In this document: piece after piece, positions 24,785-32,864 of the stretch
How the letters are laid out: each line of letters opens with the position of its first letter
Numbering within the stretch: the first letter of the stretch is position 1
DNA from: Lachnospiraceae bacterium
GTDB taxonomy: Bacteria > Bacillota > Clostridia > Lachnospirales > Lachnospiraceae
Length of the DNA stretch: 51,011 bases
Direction: 5' to 3'
Assembly (NCBI GenBank): GCA_028724245.1
Contig: JAQYDI010000162.1
Span: forward strand, 1 to 51,011
Program-made: the position numbers and the translations under genes
The notes under the pieces: model-generated
The model's input: the letters and a program-made list of their open reading frames with translations, nothing else
What the model was told of the DNA's origin: nothing
Databases searched by the model: none

Positions 24785-25105
24785 TTACAGCTGATCGTAT
24801 TTGTCAGCTTTTCCTTTTGCTTTATCCACTGGGTATTTTGCTTCGTTCTGAGACATTTTCATGTTAATGATTTCATCTGCGTCAAGACCAAGCTTGTCCA
24901 GTAGATTCTGGCTGTATACCAGCACATCGGCCAGTTCTTCTTTGATGTGCTGCAGGTCATAGTCTTCATCCGACCACTGGAAGCATTCCAGTAGTTCTGC
25001 TACCTCGATTACAATTGATTTTGCGAGATTGGCCGGTGAGTGGACCTGATCCCAATCGCGGTCTTCTGTGAATTTTCTGATTCGTTCTATTGTTTCCGGT
25101 TTCAT
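24785..25105 (-). CDS. MazG-like nucleotide pyrophosphohydrolase
   Basis: 106-aa all-alpha NTP pyrophosphatase of the RS21-C6/dCTP pyrophosphatase type. The magnesium-binding pattern ExxE...ExxD is present in EVAELLECFQWS and EELADVLVYSQ, and the tail KYPVDKAKGKADKYDQL is typical. Such enzymes hydrolyse (d)NTPs to monophosphates, often non-canonical or dCTP. The start at 25105 (MKPETIER) follows AAAGGAG. It sits between a helicase-nuclease and a nuclease gene with gaps of 11 and 27 nt, so it is a true member of the cassette, suggesting nucleotide depletion or clearance of modified nucleotides. Confidence 0.9.
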   Translation of the reverse strand: MKPETIERIRKFTEDRDWDQVHSPANLAKSIVIEVAELLECFQWSDEDYDLQHIKEELADVLVYSQNLLDKLGLDADEIINMKMSQNEAKYPVDKAKGKADKYDQL

Positions 25106-25116
25106 ATGTCTCTCCT

Positions 25117-26976
25117 TTATTTCAGGCATTCTCTCAGATGATCCGCCAGTTTTTTATCAGTGCAATACACATAGCAGCCCTTCATACCTCTTGTCATCAG
25201 CGTGCGATATGTATTTTTAATTATTTCATCTGCCTCTTTCAAAGCCAGATTGGGATTTTCTTTATATAATTTCTTTATTCCCTTTAATGACTGATCCGTT
25301 CTGGCACGTTTGGTAAAATCAGTAACAATATGACCGTCATCATATCGCATATCATCACCGATAATGACACCTGCGTAATCAAATTCAAGTCCCTGTGAAG
25401 TATGAATACATCCAACTTCATTAACCGAATTTTCGTCTATCGCAAAAGTCGTAGTATTGCCCAGATTCCAACTCATTTCAAAATCTCCAATTTTGATGTC
25501 ATGAACATCTGTATTATTTTTACCTTCTTTCAGCCATGCCCAGCAGTATCCAGCCAGAATTCTCGATTGATTATGTGCTTTATTACGTTCAACAATAAGA
25601 TTTCTCATCTCATTTGGTAAATCCACAATTCTTATATCGTAATCCACATCCTTTAAATCAAAATTAGCAGTTCTGCGGATTTCAAGAACATTATCAAGCC
25701 ATGCCAGATATCCGTCAGAACCATTGCACCTGAACTGAGAAACCAATTCCATTTCCGTCACTTCTGAATCAAGTTCCTTTGTCCATTTCTGAATTTCTGC
25801 AACCGTTCCTATATCACTTAAAGTGACTCTCTGACTCTCATCAATAAAAAATATACTGCATAAACCTGCATTAATAATTTCTTTTATCTGATTTTCTCCC
25901 TTATGGTACATGCCGGACTTACTGTTCAATCTATGAGCCTCATCGCAGATTATTACATCAACAATATTTGCTTCAGCATCCACATAAGAACCTGAACCCT
26001 TAAACATATTATTAATGCTGCTCTTTTTGTGACCGGTCAGTTTTTTAGCATAAACATCTCTGGGAGCACGGTTTTTTGAAGTATATTGTGCAAATACACC
26101 TTCATTTGTAAGTTTTGCAAGAAGATTGATCGCAACTACTGTTTTTCCCGTTCCCGGTCCGCCTTTTACGATAACAGTTCTCTTTTTTTGATCTGTGATG
26201 CACATCAAAGATGTCTTTAGGATTTCCTCGTAAACAACCTTTTGTTCATCAAGCATTATGAATTCCCGATTACCTTCAATCATACTTTTAACAGAATCCT
26301 GCAGGCTTTTGGAAGGCTTGATTTTCCCGTTATCAATTTCATATAAAAACTGTTTATTGTCACCAATTTTCACTGAATTTTTTATAAAATCACGAAGCTT
26401 TGATACTTCTCCTCTTGCAAAAATCGGTGCGTCCTCTACGTATTCTTTATATTGGTTCTGTTCTAATTTTTCAGGATTACCTTTTCTGTAATTGTGCATA
26501 TATGCGCATGGATGAAGCACAATATTTCCTGTCTGCACATTCTGATTGTAGTCATAAATCATAGCTGCATAAGACCAGGCCTGGTACGATGGATGTACAA
26601 CCCTGCGCACTGCTCCGCCGGTATAAGTTTCAACCAGTGCATCCTGTCCTTCTACCACCTCGACCTTATCCCACTGCTTCAATTCTATAATGACAACATT
26701 GGGGTCCCGCTTCTTTCCGAAACCGGAAATAATGAAATCGATTCTTTTGGAGGTCCGTGGAATGTTATATTCGATAGCAATTCCGGCATTATCAGGAATT
26801 GCATTGTCATTCAAAACTTTATACATATATTCCAAAGAATTTTCCCACGACCGAAACTCATTTTGAGCTGTTCGTCTATGCATTTTACTGTATATTTTTT
26901 CTTCTATTTCTGCAGCAATCGAATCCTGTTCTACCGCAGATAGAAAATCACTTTTAAGTCCAGAATATACTATCAT
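25117..26976 (-). CDS. nuclease-fused DUF2075 (Schlafen-like) helicase
   Basis: 619-aa protein. An N-terminal PD-(D/E)XK-like region (about 60-150) has RIDFIISGFG and NVVIIELKQWD (D...E-x-K pattern). The C-terminal DUF2075 helicase has Walker A (GGPGTGKT), VIICDEAHRL (motif II), FFIDESQRV, SQFRCNGSDGYLAW, IHTSQGLEFDYAGVIIG and YRTLMTRGMKG. DUF2075 is related to the helicase part of Schlafen proteins. The start at 26976 (MIVYSGLKSDF) follows AAAGGA; a 20-codon extension overlaps the DUF1016 remnant and is not supported. It is first gene of the cassette. Base composition is visibly AT-richer than the pab genes and the downstream operons, consistent with transfer. Confidence 0.85.
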   Translation of the reverse strand: MIVYSGLKSDFLSAVEQDSIAAEIEEKIYSKMHRRTAQNEFRSWENSLEYMYKVLNDNAIPDNAGIAIEYNIPRTSKRIDFIISGFGKKRDPNVVIIELKQWDKVEVVEGQDALVETYTGGAVRRVVHPSYQAWSYAAMIYDYNQNVQTGNIVLHPCAYMHNYRKGNPEKLEQNQYKEYVEDAPIFARGEVSKLRDFIKNSVKIGDNKQFLYEIDNGKIKPSKSLQDSVKSMIEGNREFIMLDEQKVVYEEILKTSLMCITDQKKRTVIVKGGPGTGKTVVAINLLAKLTNEGVFAQYTSKNRAPRDVYAKKLTGHKKSSINNMFKGSGSYVDAEANIVDVIICDEAHRLNSKSGMYHKGENQIKEIINAGLCSIFFIDESQRVTLSDIGTVAEIQKWTKELDSEVTEMELVSQFRCNGSDGYLAWLDNVLEIRRTANFDLKDVDYDIRIVDLPNEMRNLIVERNKAHNQSRILAGYCWAWLKEGKNNTDVHDIKIGDFEMSWNLGNTTTFAIDENSVNEVGCIHTSQGLEFDYAGVIIGDDMRYDDGHIVTDFTKRARTDQSLKGIKKLYKENPNLALKEADEIIKNTYRTLMTRGMKGCYVYCTDKKLADHLRECLK

Positions 26977-27010
26977 ATTACTTTTTCCTTTTTGTTTTAC
27001 GTAGATTTTC

Positions 27011-27207
27011 AGAGCGGCATTCGTCCACGTTTTCAATCCGCATAAGCCTCAGATAGTGTGACCAGCTCAGATAAAACTTTCTTCCGGTGCTGACAGCAGG
27101 AAGGTTTTCAAATTGGCTAAACACTGTTTACCCAATCTGATTCTGCAAATAAACAATGTGAAAACGGCGCATAAGTTTCAGATTGTCGCCTTCAATATCT
27201 TTCCGCA
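27011..27207 (-). pseudogene. fragment of a DUF1016 (YhcG-type) nuclease gene
   Basis: One minus-strand frame encodes DNLKLMRRFHIVY, then QNQIG, a TAA stop (27128-27130), then TVFSQFENLPAVSTGRKFYL and SWSHYLRLMRIENVDE. This is the N-terminal DUF1016 domain, where LSWSHY.RLMRIEN is the hallmark. Both ends are missing: upstream it abuts the stop of the membrane-protein gene, downstream it dissolves before the DUF2075 gene. It is a relic of a PD-(D/E)XK nuclease common in defence regions. Confidence 0.75.
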
Positions 27208-27783
27208 TCATTTCCTCGTTAACTGATAACTCAATTCTATCAGATTTTTGATTTCTTTGACCGGTACAGTACCATCCATGCCGACAATCGTAATCCATTC
27301 TCCGTTTACAAGAATTTTGTAATAAAAATCGCCTTTTTCATGCCCCTGACAGATGATGCCCCGGTCTGTTTTGTCTCCGCAGTATCCCACTTCAATCTGC
27401 TGGATTTCACTGCAGGGTACTGCAGTTCCAGTGGGATGGAAAGTATCGGCGATGTAGATTGCATCCTTTCCGGCGTATATCACATTGGCTGCCGACAGAT
27501 ACACAAGCACCAGAGCGGCAAGCAGCGCCGGAATCCAGTATCTGACCAGAAAAAGATCCTTCCAGTATTCTCCAAACGACTGGTCAATTTCATCCATGGA
27601 GCAGATATACTGAAAAACCGGTACCAGCAAAAGAAAAGCCACCAGAAGTGAAATCCAGCCGCACGCATTCCCCCAAACTGCATCCTGCTGCCAGAAATAA
27701 TACTGATCCGGTGTAAAGAGCATCTCTCTGAGCTGGAAAATCAGTTTCTGAATCCCCAACATCAGAACCATCGAAACAAGCAC
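27208..27783 (-). CDS. uncharacterised membrane protein
   Basis: 191-aa protein that I do not recognise. It has three hydrophobic segments (about residues 1-18, 38-62 and 80-102), then a soluble domain of about 90 residues with beta-strand character (IQQIEVGYCGDK, GDFYYKILVNGEWITIVGMDG), probably extracytoplasmic or a small PH-like domain. The start is uncertain: GTG at 27783 is weak, and in-frame coding sense (LQSRFGFLGL) continues up to the stop of the upstream gene. An ATG overlapping that stop is one frame off, so a single-base indel near the start is possible. It lies 33 nt after the Fe-S gene. Confidence 0.6.
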   Translation of the reverse strand: MLVSMVLMLGIQKLIFQLREMLFTPDQYYFWQQDAVWGNACGWISLLVAFLLLVPVFQYICSMDEIDQSFGEYWKDLFLVRYWIPALLAALVLVYLSAANVIYAGKDAIYIADTFHPTGTAVPCSEIQQIEVGYCGDKTDRGIICQGHEKGDFYYKILVNGEWITIVGMDGTVPVKEIKNLIELSYQLTRK

Positions 27784-27816
27784 CAGCCCCAGAAAACCAA
27801 ACCTCGACTGCAGCCA

Positions 27817-29145
27817 TCACTTCTTATCCGGTCTGTCTTCCACGATTTTTTTGCCCTGCATGGACAGCAGTTTATCCAGATAGATGGATTTCATCTGTTT
27901 GCTGGCAAGGGCCTGTTTTAACGGCGGCAGCTTCAGGATAGTTCCGAATACAGCTGCCATGGCACGGTGATTCGAGAATGCCTGATTGTCAAAGATCAGG
28001 TTCTGCAGCGTGCCTTTTTCAATGGCCTGAAGGACGAAACGATGCGTGCTGTTGACCGGTGTGATGATCTGTACCGGGCGACGTTTCAGTTCAATGGCGC
28101 CTTTGGCGCAGTTTCTGGCGCAGACACCGCAGCCCAGACAGATTTCCGTATCGACAACAGCTTTTTTCTTCTTTTTGCCGCTGCCTTCCGGTCCCGCTTC
28201 TGTTTCTTCCATGGAAATGGCCAGAATCGGACATACTTTTGCACATTTGCCGCAGCCCACACATTTATCTGCGGAGATCTCCGGAATATAGTTGGTGGTT
28301 GCCACCGGCTGCATGGGGCTGAACCGTCTTGCGGCCTGCAGCGCTTCGCAGCAGCATCCGCAGCAGTTGCAGATAAATGCCGGCTGTTCCCGGACATTCT
28401 CGCCGATCTGTACCAGATTGCTGTCGTAGGAGCGTTCCAGTACATCCATGGCCTCTTCTTTGGAAATCAGCCGCGTATATTCTCCATGTTCTGCCAGAGA
28501 GCGGGCCACATTGTCGAAGGTAAGACAGACATCCCAGGGTGCGTTGATCTCACAGGGATGGCCTGCATGGTACGCCTTATGACGGCAGTAACAGGTTCCC
28601 ACGCCGATAAACTGGGCTTCGTCAATGATATGGCTGGCGCGCTCATAGTCCAGAATATGATTGGTTTTATCGTTGGTCAGCACCGGTTCCTGAACATAAA
28701 CCCGGCCCAGTCTTGTTTCTGTGGCGAAGAAGAGATCCTTTACAAAATCCTCCTCCACATTCATATACTGATAATACAGTTCGCTCAGATATTTCTGATC
28801 GATATCGCCTCTGGTGCGCATCAGCGCAAATTCGATAAAACCTGCCATGGGCGGCGGCATGACAAAATGACGTTCTCCATTGTGCCAGGAGTCCACCAGC
28901 AGCGCTTTCTCGCAGAGATGATCCAGAACCTTCTCGGCTCTGGCTTCTGTTGTCCCCCAGATTTTTGCCGCTTTCTTCAGGGTAAATGACCGCACCGGCA
29001 GCTTTGCCACCCATTTGGCCTCTTTCTCCGTATAAAGCACCTGAAGAATCTTGTAAAGCGTATCGGAAGGCGGTGCACCCTGCGTAAACCAGTTGATCCG
29101 TTCTTCCAGGCTCTTATAGGCATCCTTTGTTGTCAAATGTCCCAT
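27817..29145 (-). CDS. ferredoxin-type 4Fe-4S protein
   Basis: 442-aa cytoplasmic iron-sulfur protein. The N-terminal third looks like a winged-helix/helical region (LKKAAKIWGTTEARAEKVLDHL). The middle has Cys clusters CYCRHKAYHAGHPC and CNCCGCCCEAL. Two ferredoxin motifs follow, CVGCGKCAKVCP (near 295) and CLGCGVCARNC (near 340), separated by a Lys-rich linker. The C-terminus is helical and basic. This pattern occurs in clostridial redox proteins of unknown reaction; I cannot name a substrate. It is transcribed towards the membrane-protein gene and preceded by a hairpin. Confidence 0.85.
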   Translation of the reverse strand: MGHLTTKDAYKSLEERINWFTQGAPPSDTLYKILQVLYTEKEAKWVAKLPVRSFTLKKAAKIWGTTEARAEKVLDHLCEKALLVDSWHNGERHFVMPPPMAGFIEFALMRTRGDIDQKYLSELYYQYMNVEEDFVKDLFFATETRLGRVYVQEPVLTNDKTNHILDYERASHIIDEAQFIGVGTCYCRHKAYHAGHPCEINAPWDVCLTFDNVARSLAEHGEYTRLISKEEAMDVLERSYDSNLVQIGENVREQPAFICNCCGCCCEALQAARRFSPMQPVATTNYIPEISADKCVGCGKCAKVCPILAISMEETEAGPEGSGKKKKKAVVDTEICLGCGVCARNCAKGAIELKRRPVQIITPVNSTHRFVLQAIEKGTLQNLIFDNQAFSNHRAMAAVFGTILKLPPLKQALASKQMKSIYLDKLLSMQGKKIVEDRPDKK

Positions 29146-29165
29146 ATTCTTTCCTCTTTTCTTTC

Positions 29166-29198
29166 CGGAGGCTGCAGGAAATTGTCCCGCAGCCTCCG
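29166..29198. terminator. hairpin downstream of the SEC-C gene
   Basis: CGGAGGCTGC / GCAGCCTCCG perfect 10-bp stem with 13-nt loop between two minus-strand genes. No T run on the minus strand, so its termination strength is unclear. Confidence 0.5.
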
Positions 29199-29217
29199 TT
29201 TATATTATTACATCACC

Positions 29218-30669
29218 CTATCGTCCGCAGCATTTTTTATACTTCCTGCCGGAACCGCAGGGACAGGGATCATTCCGTCCCACTTTCTTTTCGGTCTTGA
29301 CAACCGGTTTCATCTTCGGTTCCTCCCAGGCAGCCGCAGGTTTTCCTTTTTTAGCTACCTCACGAAGCATCTTCTGAAGCTTCGGATACAGATAAGGATA
29401 CTGATCCTTTAAATAACTTTTCAGAGCCGCATGGTCTTCAACATCCCGGTACAATTCATATTTTTCCGAATAGGGCATAAATTCATCCGCCTGTCCGTCG
29501 CTGTAAAGAGACAGACACAGGAAACGGGTATCTCTGGGAATCTTCTCGTCTTCGTTCAGGCGGTAAGATTCCAGTGCACGGTAGCCCGATTCAAATGACT
29601 CCTGATACCAGCTGTTTTTCAGTGCCGGCCTGTCCTTCAGAGTGTCCAGCAGCAGGTCAAATGCTTTGCGGAATGCGGGATTGCCCAGTTTTTCCGACAT
29701 CTCCACCACATAGGTTGTGACGATATTGCGGTACGGTTCCGCATCCAGATCCACATCGGCCCGTTCCATGGCCTGTTCAAACAGGCAGAACTGTACAGCA
29801 GCCAGAGAAATATTCTCCTCCAGAAGTTTCGAAGGGAGATGCAGCATATTGACAAATGCAGTGGCCACATACATACAGCCCTCTTCTTCTCTCAGGCTCA
29901 GCCGACTCCAGTCGTTGACCAGATGCTGATAGGATAGAAGCGCTCCCTCCGGATCACCGTGCTCCGCCTGAAGATTGGCCGCATAGCTTAAAGTTACCCA
30001 GCCGCTGTATGTATTATTCTTTTTCTGGTACTCCAGCATATCTGCCGCTGCCTGATGAATCTCCTCTTTATTTCCCACATGGCTGTAGATGGTCAGACGC
30101 CGTTTCAAAAGCTCAAAATCATCGGCATACTTGCTCTCAAACCTCTTGACGGCACGGCAGGCTTCATGGTAACGTTCTCTGTCAAGACAGGCAGCCATAT
30201 AGACCATGGGAATCTCTTCCAGATTGGGGTAGCACCGGCAGACCTTTCTGTAAAATTCTGTCAGAATACTGTTCTTTTCCGATTCCGTTCCTGTTTTAAT
30301 TCCCGCATACAGAGCTGCCTGTTCCTCAAAGGAAAGATCCTCCGCGCAGGATACCTCACTTTTACTCTCTCCTTCTGCCGGATCAGGAGTCTGCATAAAT
30401 GTATCCAGGTACTCCTGCAGCTTCTCATCCGGCTTCTCCCATACGGTGATTGCCTTCATACAGAAAATACTCTGCCAGATCACCGCACGGTTTTCCAGTA
30501 TCTCCAGAGGATACTCTTCTCTGAAATATGTCATCAGTTCCTTTACAGATTTCTCAGAAGCCATCCCCATCATGTCTTCGACCACTTTCTCTGCTTTGTC
30601 CCTTACGGTAAACCAGTTTTCGCCGATAAAACGTACCAGTCTTTTTTTCAATTCAGTTGTTGTAACCAT
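29218..30669 (-). CDS. SEC-C motif protein with long helical-repeat region
   Basis: 483-aa protein of unknown role. The last 20 residues form the zinc-binding SEC-C motif ([16 protein letters not shown]), as at the end of SecA. The rest is helical with TPR-like pairs (for example [39 protein letters not shown] split over helices; [16 protein letters not shown]), suggesting a protein-interaction scaffold. No enzyme motif is visible. The start has AGGAAAGGG upstream. SEC-C proteins often interact with the ribosome or SecB-type partners, but no such role can be shown here. Confidence 0.85.
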   Translation of the reverse strand: MVTTTELKKRLVRFIGENWFTVRDKAEKVVEDMMGMASEKSVKELMTYFREEYPLEILENRAVIWQSIFCMKAITVWEKPDEKLQEYLDTFMQTPDPAEGESKSEVSCAEDLSFEEQAALYAGIKTGTESEKNSILTEFYRKVCRCYPNLEEIPMVYMAACLDRERYHEACRAVKRFESKYADDFELLKRRLTIYSHVGNKEEIHQAAADMLEYQKKNNTYSGWVTLSYAANLQAEHGDPEGALLSYQHLVNDWSRLSLREEEGCMYVATAFVNMLHLPSKLLEENISLAAVQFCLFEQAMERADVDLDAEPYRNIVTTYVVEMSEKLGNPAFRKAFDLLLDTLKDRPALKNSWYQESFESGYRALESYRLNEDEKIPRDTRFLCLSLYSDGQADEFMPYSEKYELYRDVEDHAALKSYLKDQYPYLYPKLQKMLREVAKKGKPAAAWEEPKMKPVVKTEKKVGRNDPCPCGSGRKYKKCCGR

Positions 30670-30735
30670 ATAAAATACCCTTTCCTCTCCATGTTAAAAC
30701 TGTATTTATCTTATCACTGTTCAAGACAAAACGCA

Positions 30736-30772
30736 ATAGAAAAAGGTGCCGGAAAACCGACACCTTTTCTAT
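30736..30772 (-). terminator. terminator of the HPr-like gene
   Basis: Minus-strand AGAAAAGGTGTCGG-TTTT-CCGGCACCTTTTTCT stem with an internal T run, 67 nt after the stop codon. Confidence 0.75.
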
Positions 30773-30838
30773 AAAAAATAATCTGAACCCAATTGTTCTT
30801 AAAAGAACTTTTTTGCTTAAGTAAAAAGAAAAACAGAA

Positions 30839-31102
30839 CTATGCGGAAATCTCGCCAAACAGACTTCCCAGTGTTTCAACGGCCTGCTGTTCATCAGCGC
30901 CGTCTGACATGATATGTAACTGCATACCTTCATGCACATTCAGAGAAAGCATACCCATCAGACTTTTACCGTTGATGTACTTCTTGTGATCAATTTCAAT
31001 CATAACATTGCTCTTGAATTCACATGCCTTCTGTACAAACTGTGCACTGATCATGGAAACGTCTGTAACCTTACCGCCTACGCAAACTGTTCTTGTTGTC
31101 AT
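30839..31102 (-). CDS. HPr/Crh-like protein lacking the catalytic histidine
   Basis: 87-aa HPr-fold protein. It aligns with HPr without gaps up to V23-Q24, which puts Val at position 15 (normally the phospho-His), Met at 17 (normally Arg) and Ile at 18 (normally Pro). The regulatory site is kept: KSLMGMLSL, with the Ser phosphorylated by HPr kinase. Loss of His with retention of Ser is the defining feature of Crh, a catabolite-repression co-regulator that does not take part in sugar phosphotransfer. A role as a Crh-like partner of CcpA, or another regulatory role, is inferred. Single-gene unit with its own terminator. Confidence 0.88.
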   Translation of the reverse strand: MTTRTVCVGGKVTDVSMISAQFVQKACEFKSNVMIEIDHKKYINGKSLMGMLSLNVHEGMQLHIMSDGADEQQAVETLGSLFGEISA

Positions 31103-31272
31103 TCCAATACCCTTTCTTTCCCTCAGATTAAACTTATTTACTCATTTTTTACGACCTGCAAAAAAGCCGCAACGATGGATAGCATATCCTAATTTGACAT
31201 TTTGAGGAAGTTTTCGTAAATATTATTAACCTTTGGTAAATAAAAAAAATATTTTACTAAAACTACGTTCCT

Positions 31273-31857
31273 TTAAAAATCTTTGCTGCTGTTCAAAACG
31301 GATGCCTTCTGACCGGAATCCGCCAGAACTTCTTTCAGAGGGAAGCGTACGATACAGGTCGTTCCCTGTCCGGGATGACTGTCCATCTCAAATCTTCCTC
31401 TGCTGTTGATAATGGCTTTCCGTACATTGTAAAGCCCCAGACCGGAAGTTTCATCCTGTTTTTTACTTTTTGTTGAAAAACGAGGAGTAAAAATAAACGG
31501 TTTGTGCTCCGGGCTGATTCCTTTGCCGTCATCAGAAACCGTGATCACCAGTTCATCACCGCTTACTTCTGTCAGCACTTTGATTTCCCCGGCCTCTGCC
31601 TGAATCGCATTGTTCAGCAGGTTTTTCATAATAATTACCATATCATAGTAATTCTTCACACGCAGTCCCTGCTCATGCTCATGGATGAATGTAATACTCC
31701 TGCAGTTACCAACTCCTTTCTTCACAATGTCTTCTCTGACTACCTGAAAAATCCGGTCGAGCATCATGCTCTCATTTACCTGAGAAACCAGATCAAAATC
31801 TTCTCCCGAAATATTCGATTCGGGATCTACATTCTCGTACAATCTGTAACTTCTCAT
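31273..31857 (-). CDS. orphan histidine-kinase-type ATPase domain protein
   Basis: 194-aa cytoplasmic protein that is essentially one HATPase_c domain: N-box NLLNNAIQA, G1 DDGKGIS, F-box FIFTPRFSTK, G2 GLGLYNVR and G3 GQGTTCIVRFP. The first 60 residues are too short and lack an H-box (no H-E/D-x-x-P), so it cannot be a complete sensor kinase. It starts MRSYRLYENV after AAAGGGG. It follows mscS by 87 nt on the same strand. Possibly a partner that phosphorylates in trans, or an anti-sigma-like regulator; undetermined. Confidence 0.82.
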   Translation of the reverse strand: MRSYRLYENVDPESNISGEDFDLVSQVNESMMLDRIFQVVREDIVKKGVGNCRSITFIHEHEQGLRVKNYYDMVIIMKNLLNNAIQAEAGEIKVLTEVSGDELVITVSDDGKGISPEHKPFIFTPRFSTKSKKQDETSGLGLYNVRKAIINSRGRFEMDSHPGQGTTCIVRFPLKEVLADSGQKASVLNSSKDF

Positions 31858-31944
31858 AATTGTCCCCTTTCCCTGCATTTATAGTAACTTATCCGCCGGA
31901 AACCGATTCGGAAACATGGCCGGTTCCGGACGGCTGCGCACGGA

Positions 31945-32847
31945 TTATTTCATATGCACATCCAGCTGAGAAAATGGAATTTCAATGCCTTCCGCATCGA
32001 AAATTTCCTTGATTCTTTCTGTAAAATACCAGGTTGCCGGCCAGTAATTCTCTGTTGCCACAGTGCACCTGCCCTCCAGATCAACGCTGCTTGCGCCCAG
32101 ATTGGATACAAAAACCTTGATCTCGGTATCGGGAAGGATATATTCAGAATTTCGCATCATGTCTTCGATCAGCTCTTTTGCCTTTTTGATATCGGCATTG
32201 TACGAGATGCCGACCTTCACGCTGGCAAGCCGGGTAGGATTGATCGATACATTGGTAATATTACTTCCGGACAGCGTTCCGTTGGGAATGTGAATCTCCC
32301 TGTTGTCCACTGTCGTCAGTGTGGTATAGATCAGTCCGATCACCTTAACGGTTCCTTCTCCGGCCGGAGTCACAATGTAGTCTCCTACATGAAACGGTTT
32401 CATCGCCAGAATAATTACACTTCCTGCAAAATTGGACAAACTTCCCTGCAAAGCCATACCGATCGCCAGACCTGCCGAACCAAGAACAGCGATCAGAGAG
32501 GCAGTGCCGATGTTCAGATAATTCAGAATCATGCAGGCAATAATGAAATACATGAGCCAGCGGATGAGAATCATCAGAAACTTCGTAACACTGATATCAA
32601 ATTTGTTATAATCCGCTGTCTTTTCAAAAAAGCGAAGCACCAGAACCGTCAGTTTTTTCCCGATGAACCAGATCAGAAAAACAACCAGCAGTTTAACGCC
32701 GAAATTGATCAGGCCGGGAATCATGGAAGAAAGATCGAATTCAATCAGCTTTTTACCCGCATTTTCTGCAGCGCTGGCTACTTCCCCCAGAGCCGGAACC
32801 TGTTCTGCCAGATCAGCGGCAGTTTCCGCAGCATTATAATATATCAT
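31945..32847 (-). CDS. mscS: small-conductance mechanosensitive channel
   Basis: 300-aa MscS-family channel that releases solutes on hypo-osmotic shock. About three membrane helices; the pore helix region is ASLIAVLGSAGLAIGMALQGSLSNFAGSVII split by Gly/Ala packing, followed by the beta domain motif FHVGDYIVTPAGEGTVKVIGL and NREIHIPNGTLSGSNITN. The C-terminal alpha/beta domain is complete. It starts after GAGGAGG, 17 nt downstream of hom, so it probably shares its transcript. Confidence 0.94.
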   Translation of the reverse strand: MIYYNAAETAADLAEQVPALGEVASAAENAGKKLIEFDLSSMIPGLINFGVKLLVVFLIWFIGKKLTVLVLRFFEKTADYNKFDISVTKFLMILIRWLMYFIIACMILNYLNIGTASLIAVLGSAGLAIGMALQGSLSNFAGSVIILAMKPFHVGDYIVTPAGEGTVKVIGLIYTTLTTVDNREIHIPNGTLSGSNITNVSINPTRLASVKVGISYNADIKKAKELIEDMMRNSEYILPDTEIKVFVSNLGASSVDLEGRCTVATENYWPATWYFTERIKEIFDAEGIEIPFSQLDVHMK

Positions 32848-32864
32848 TGAACACGGCCTCCTCT

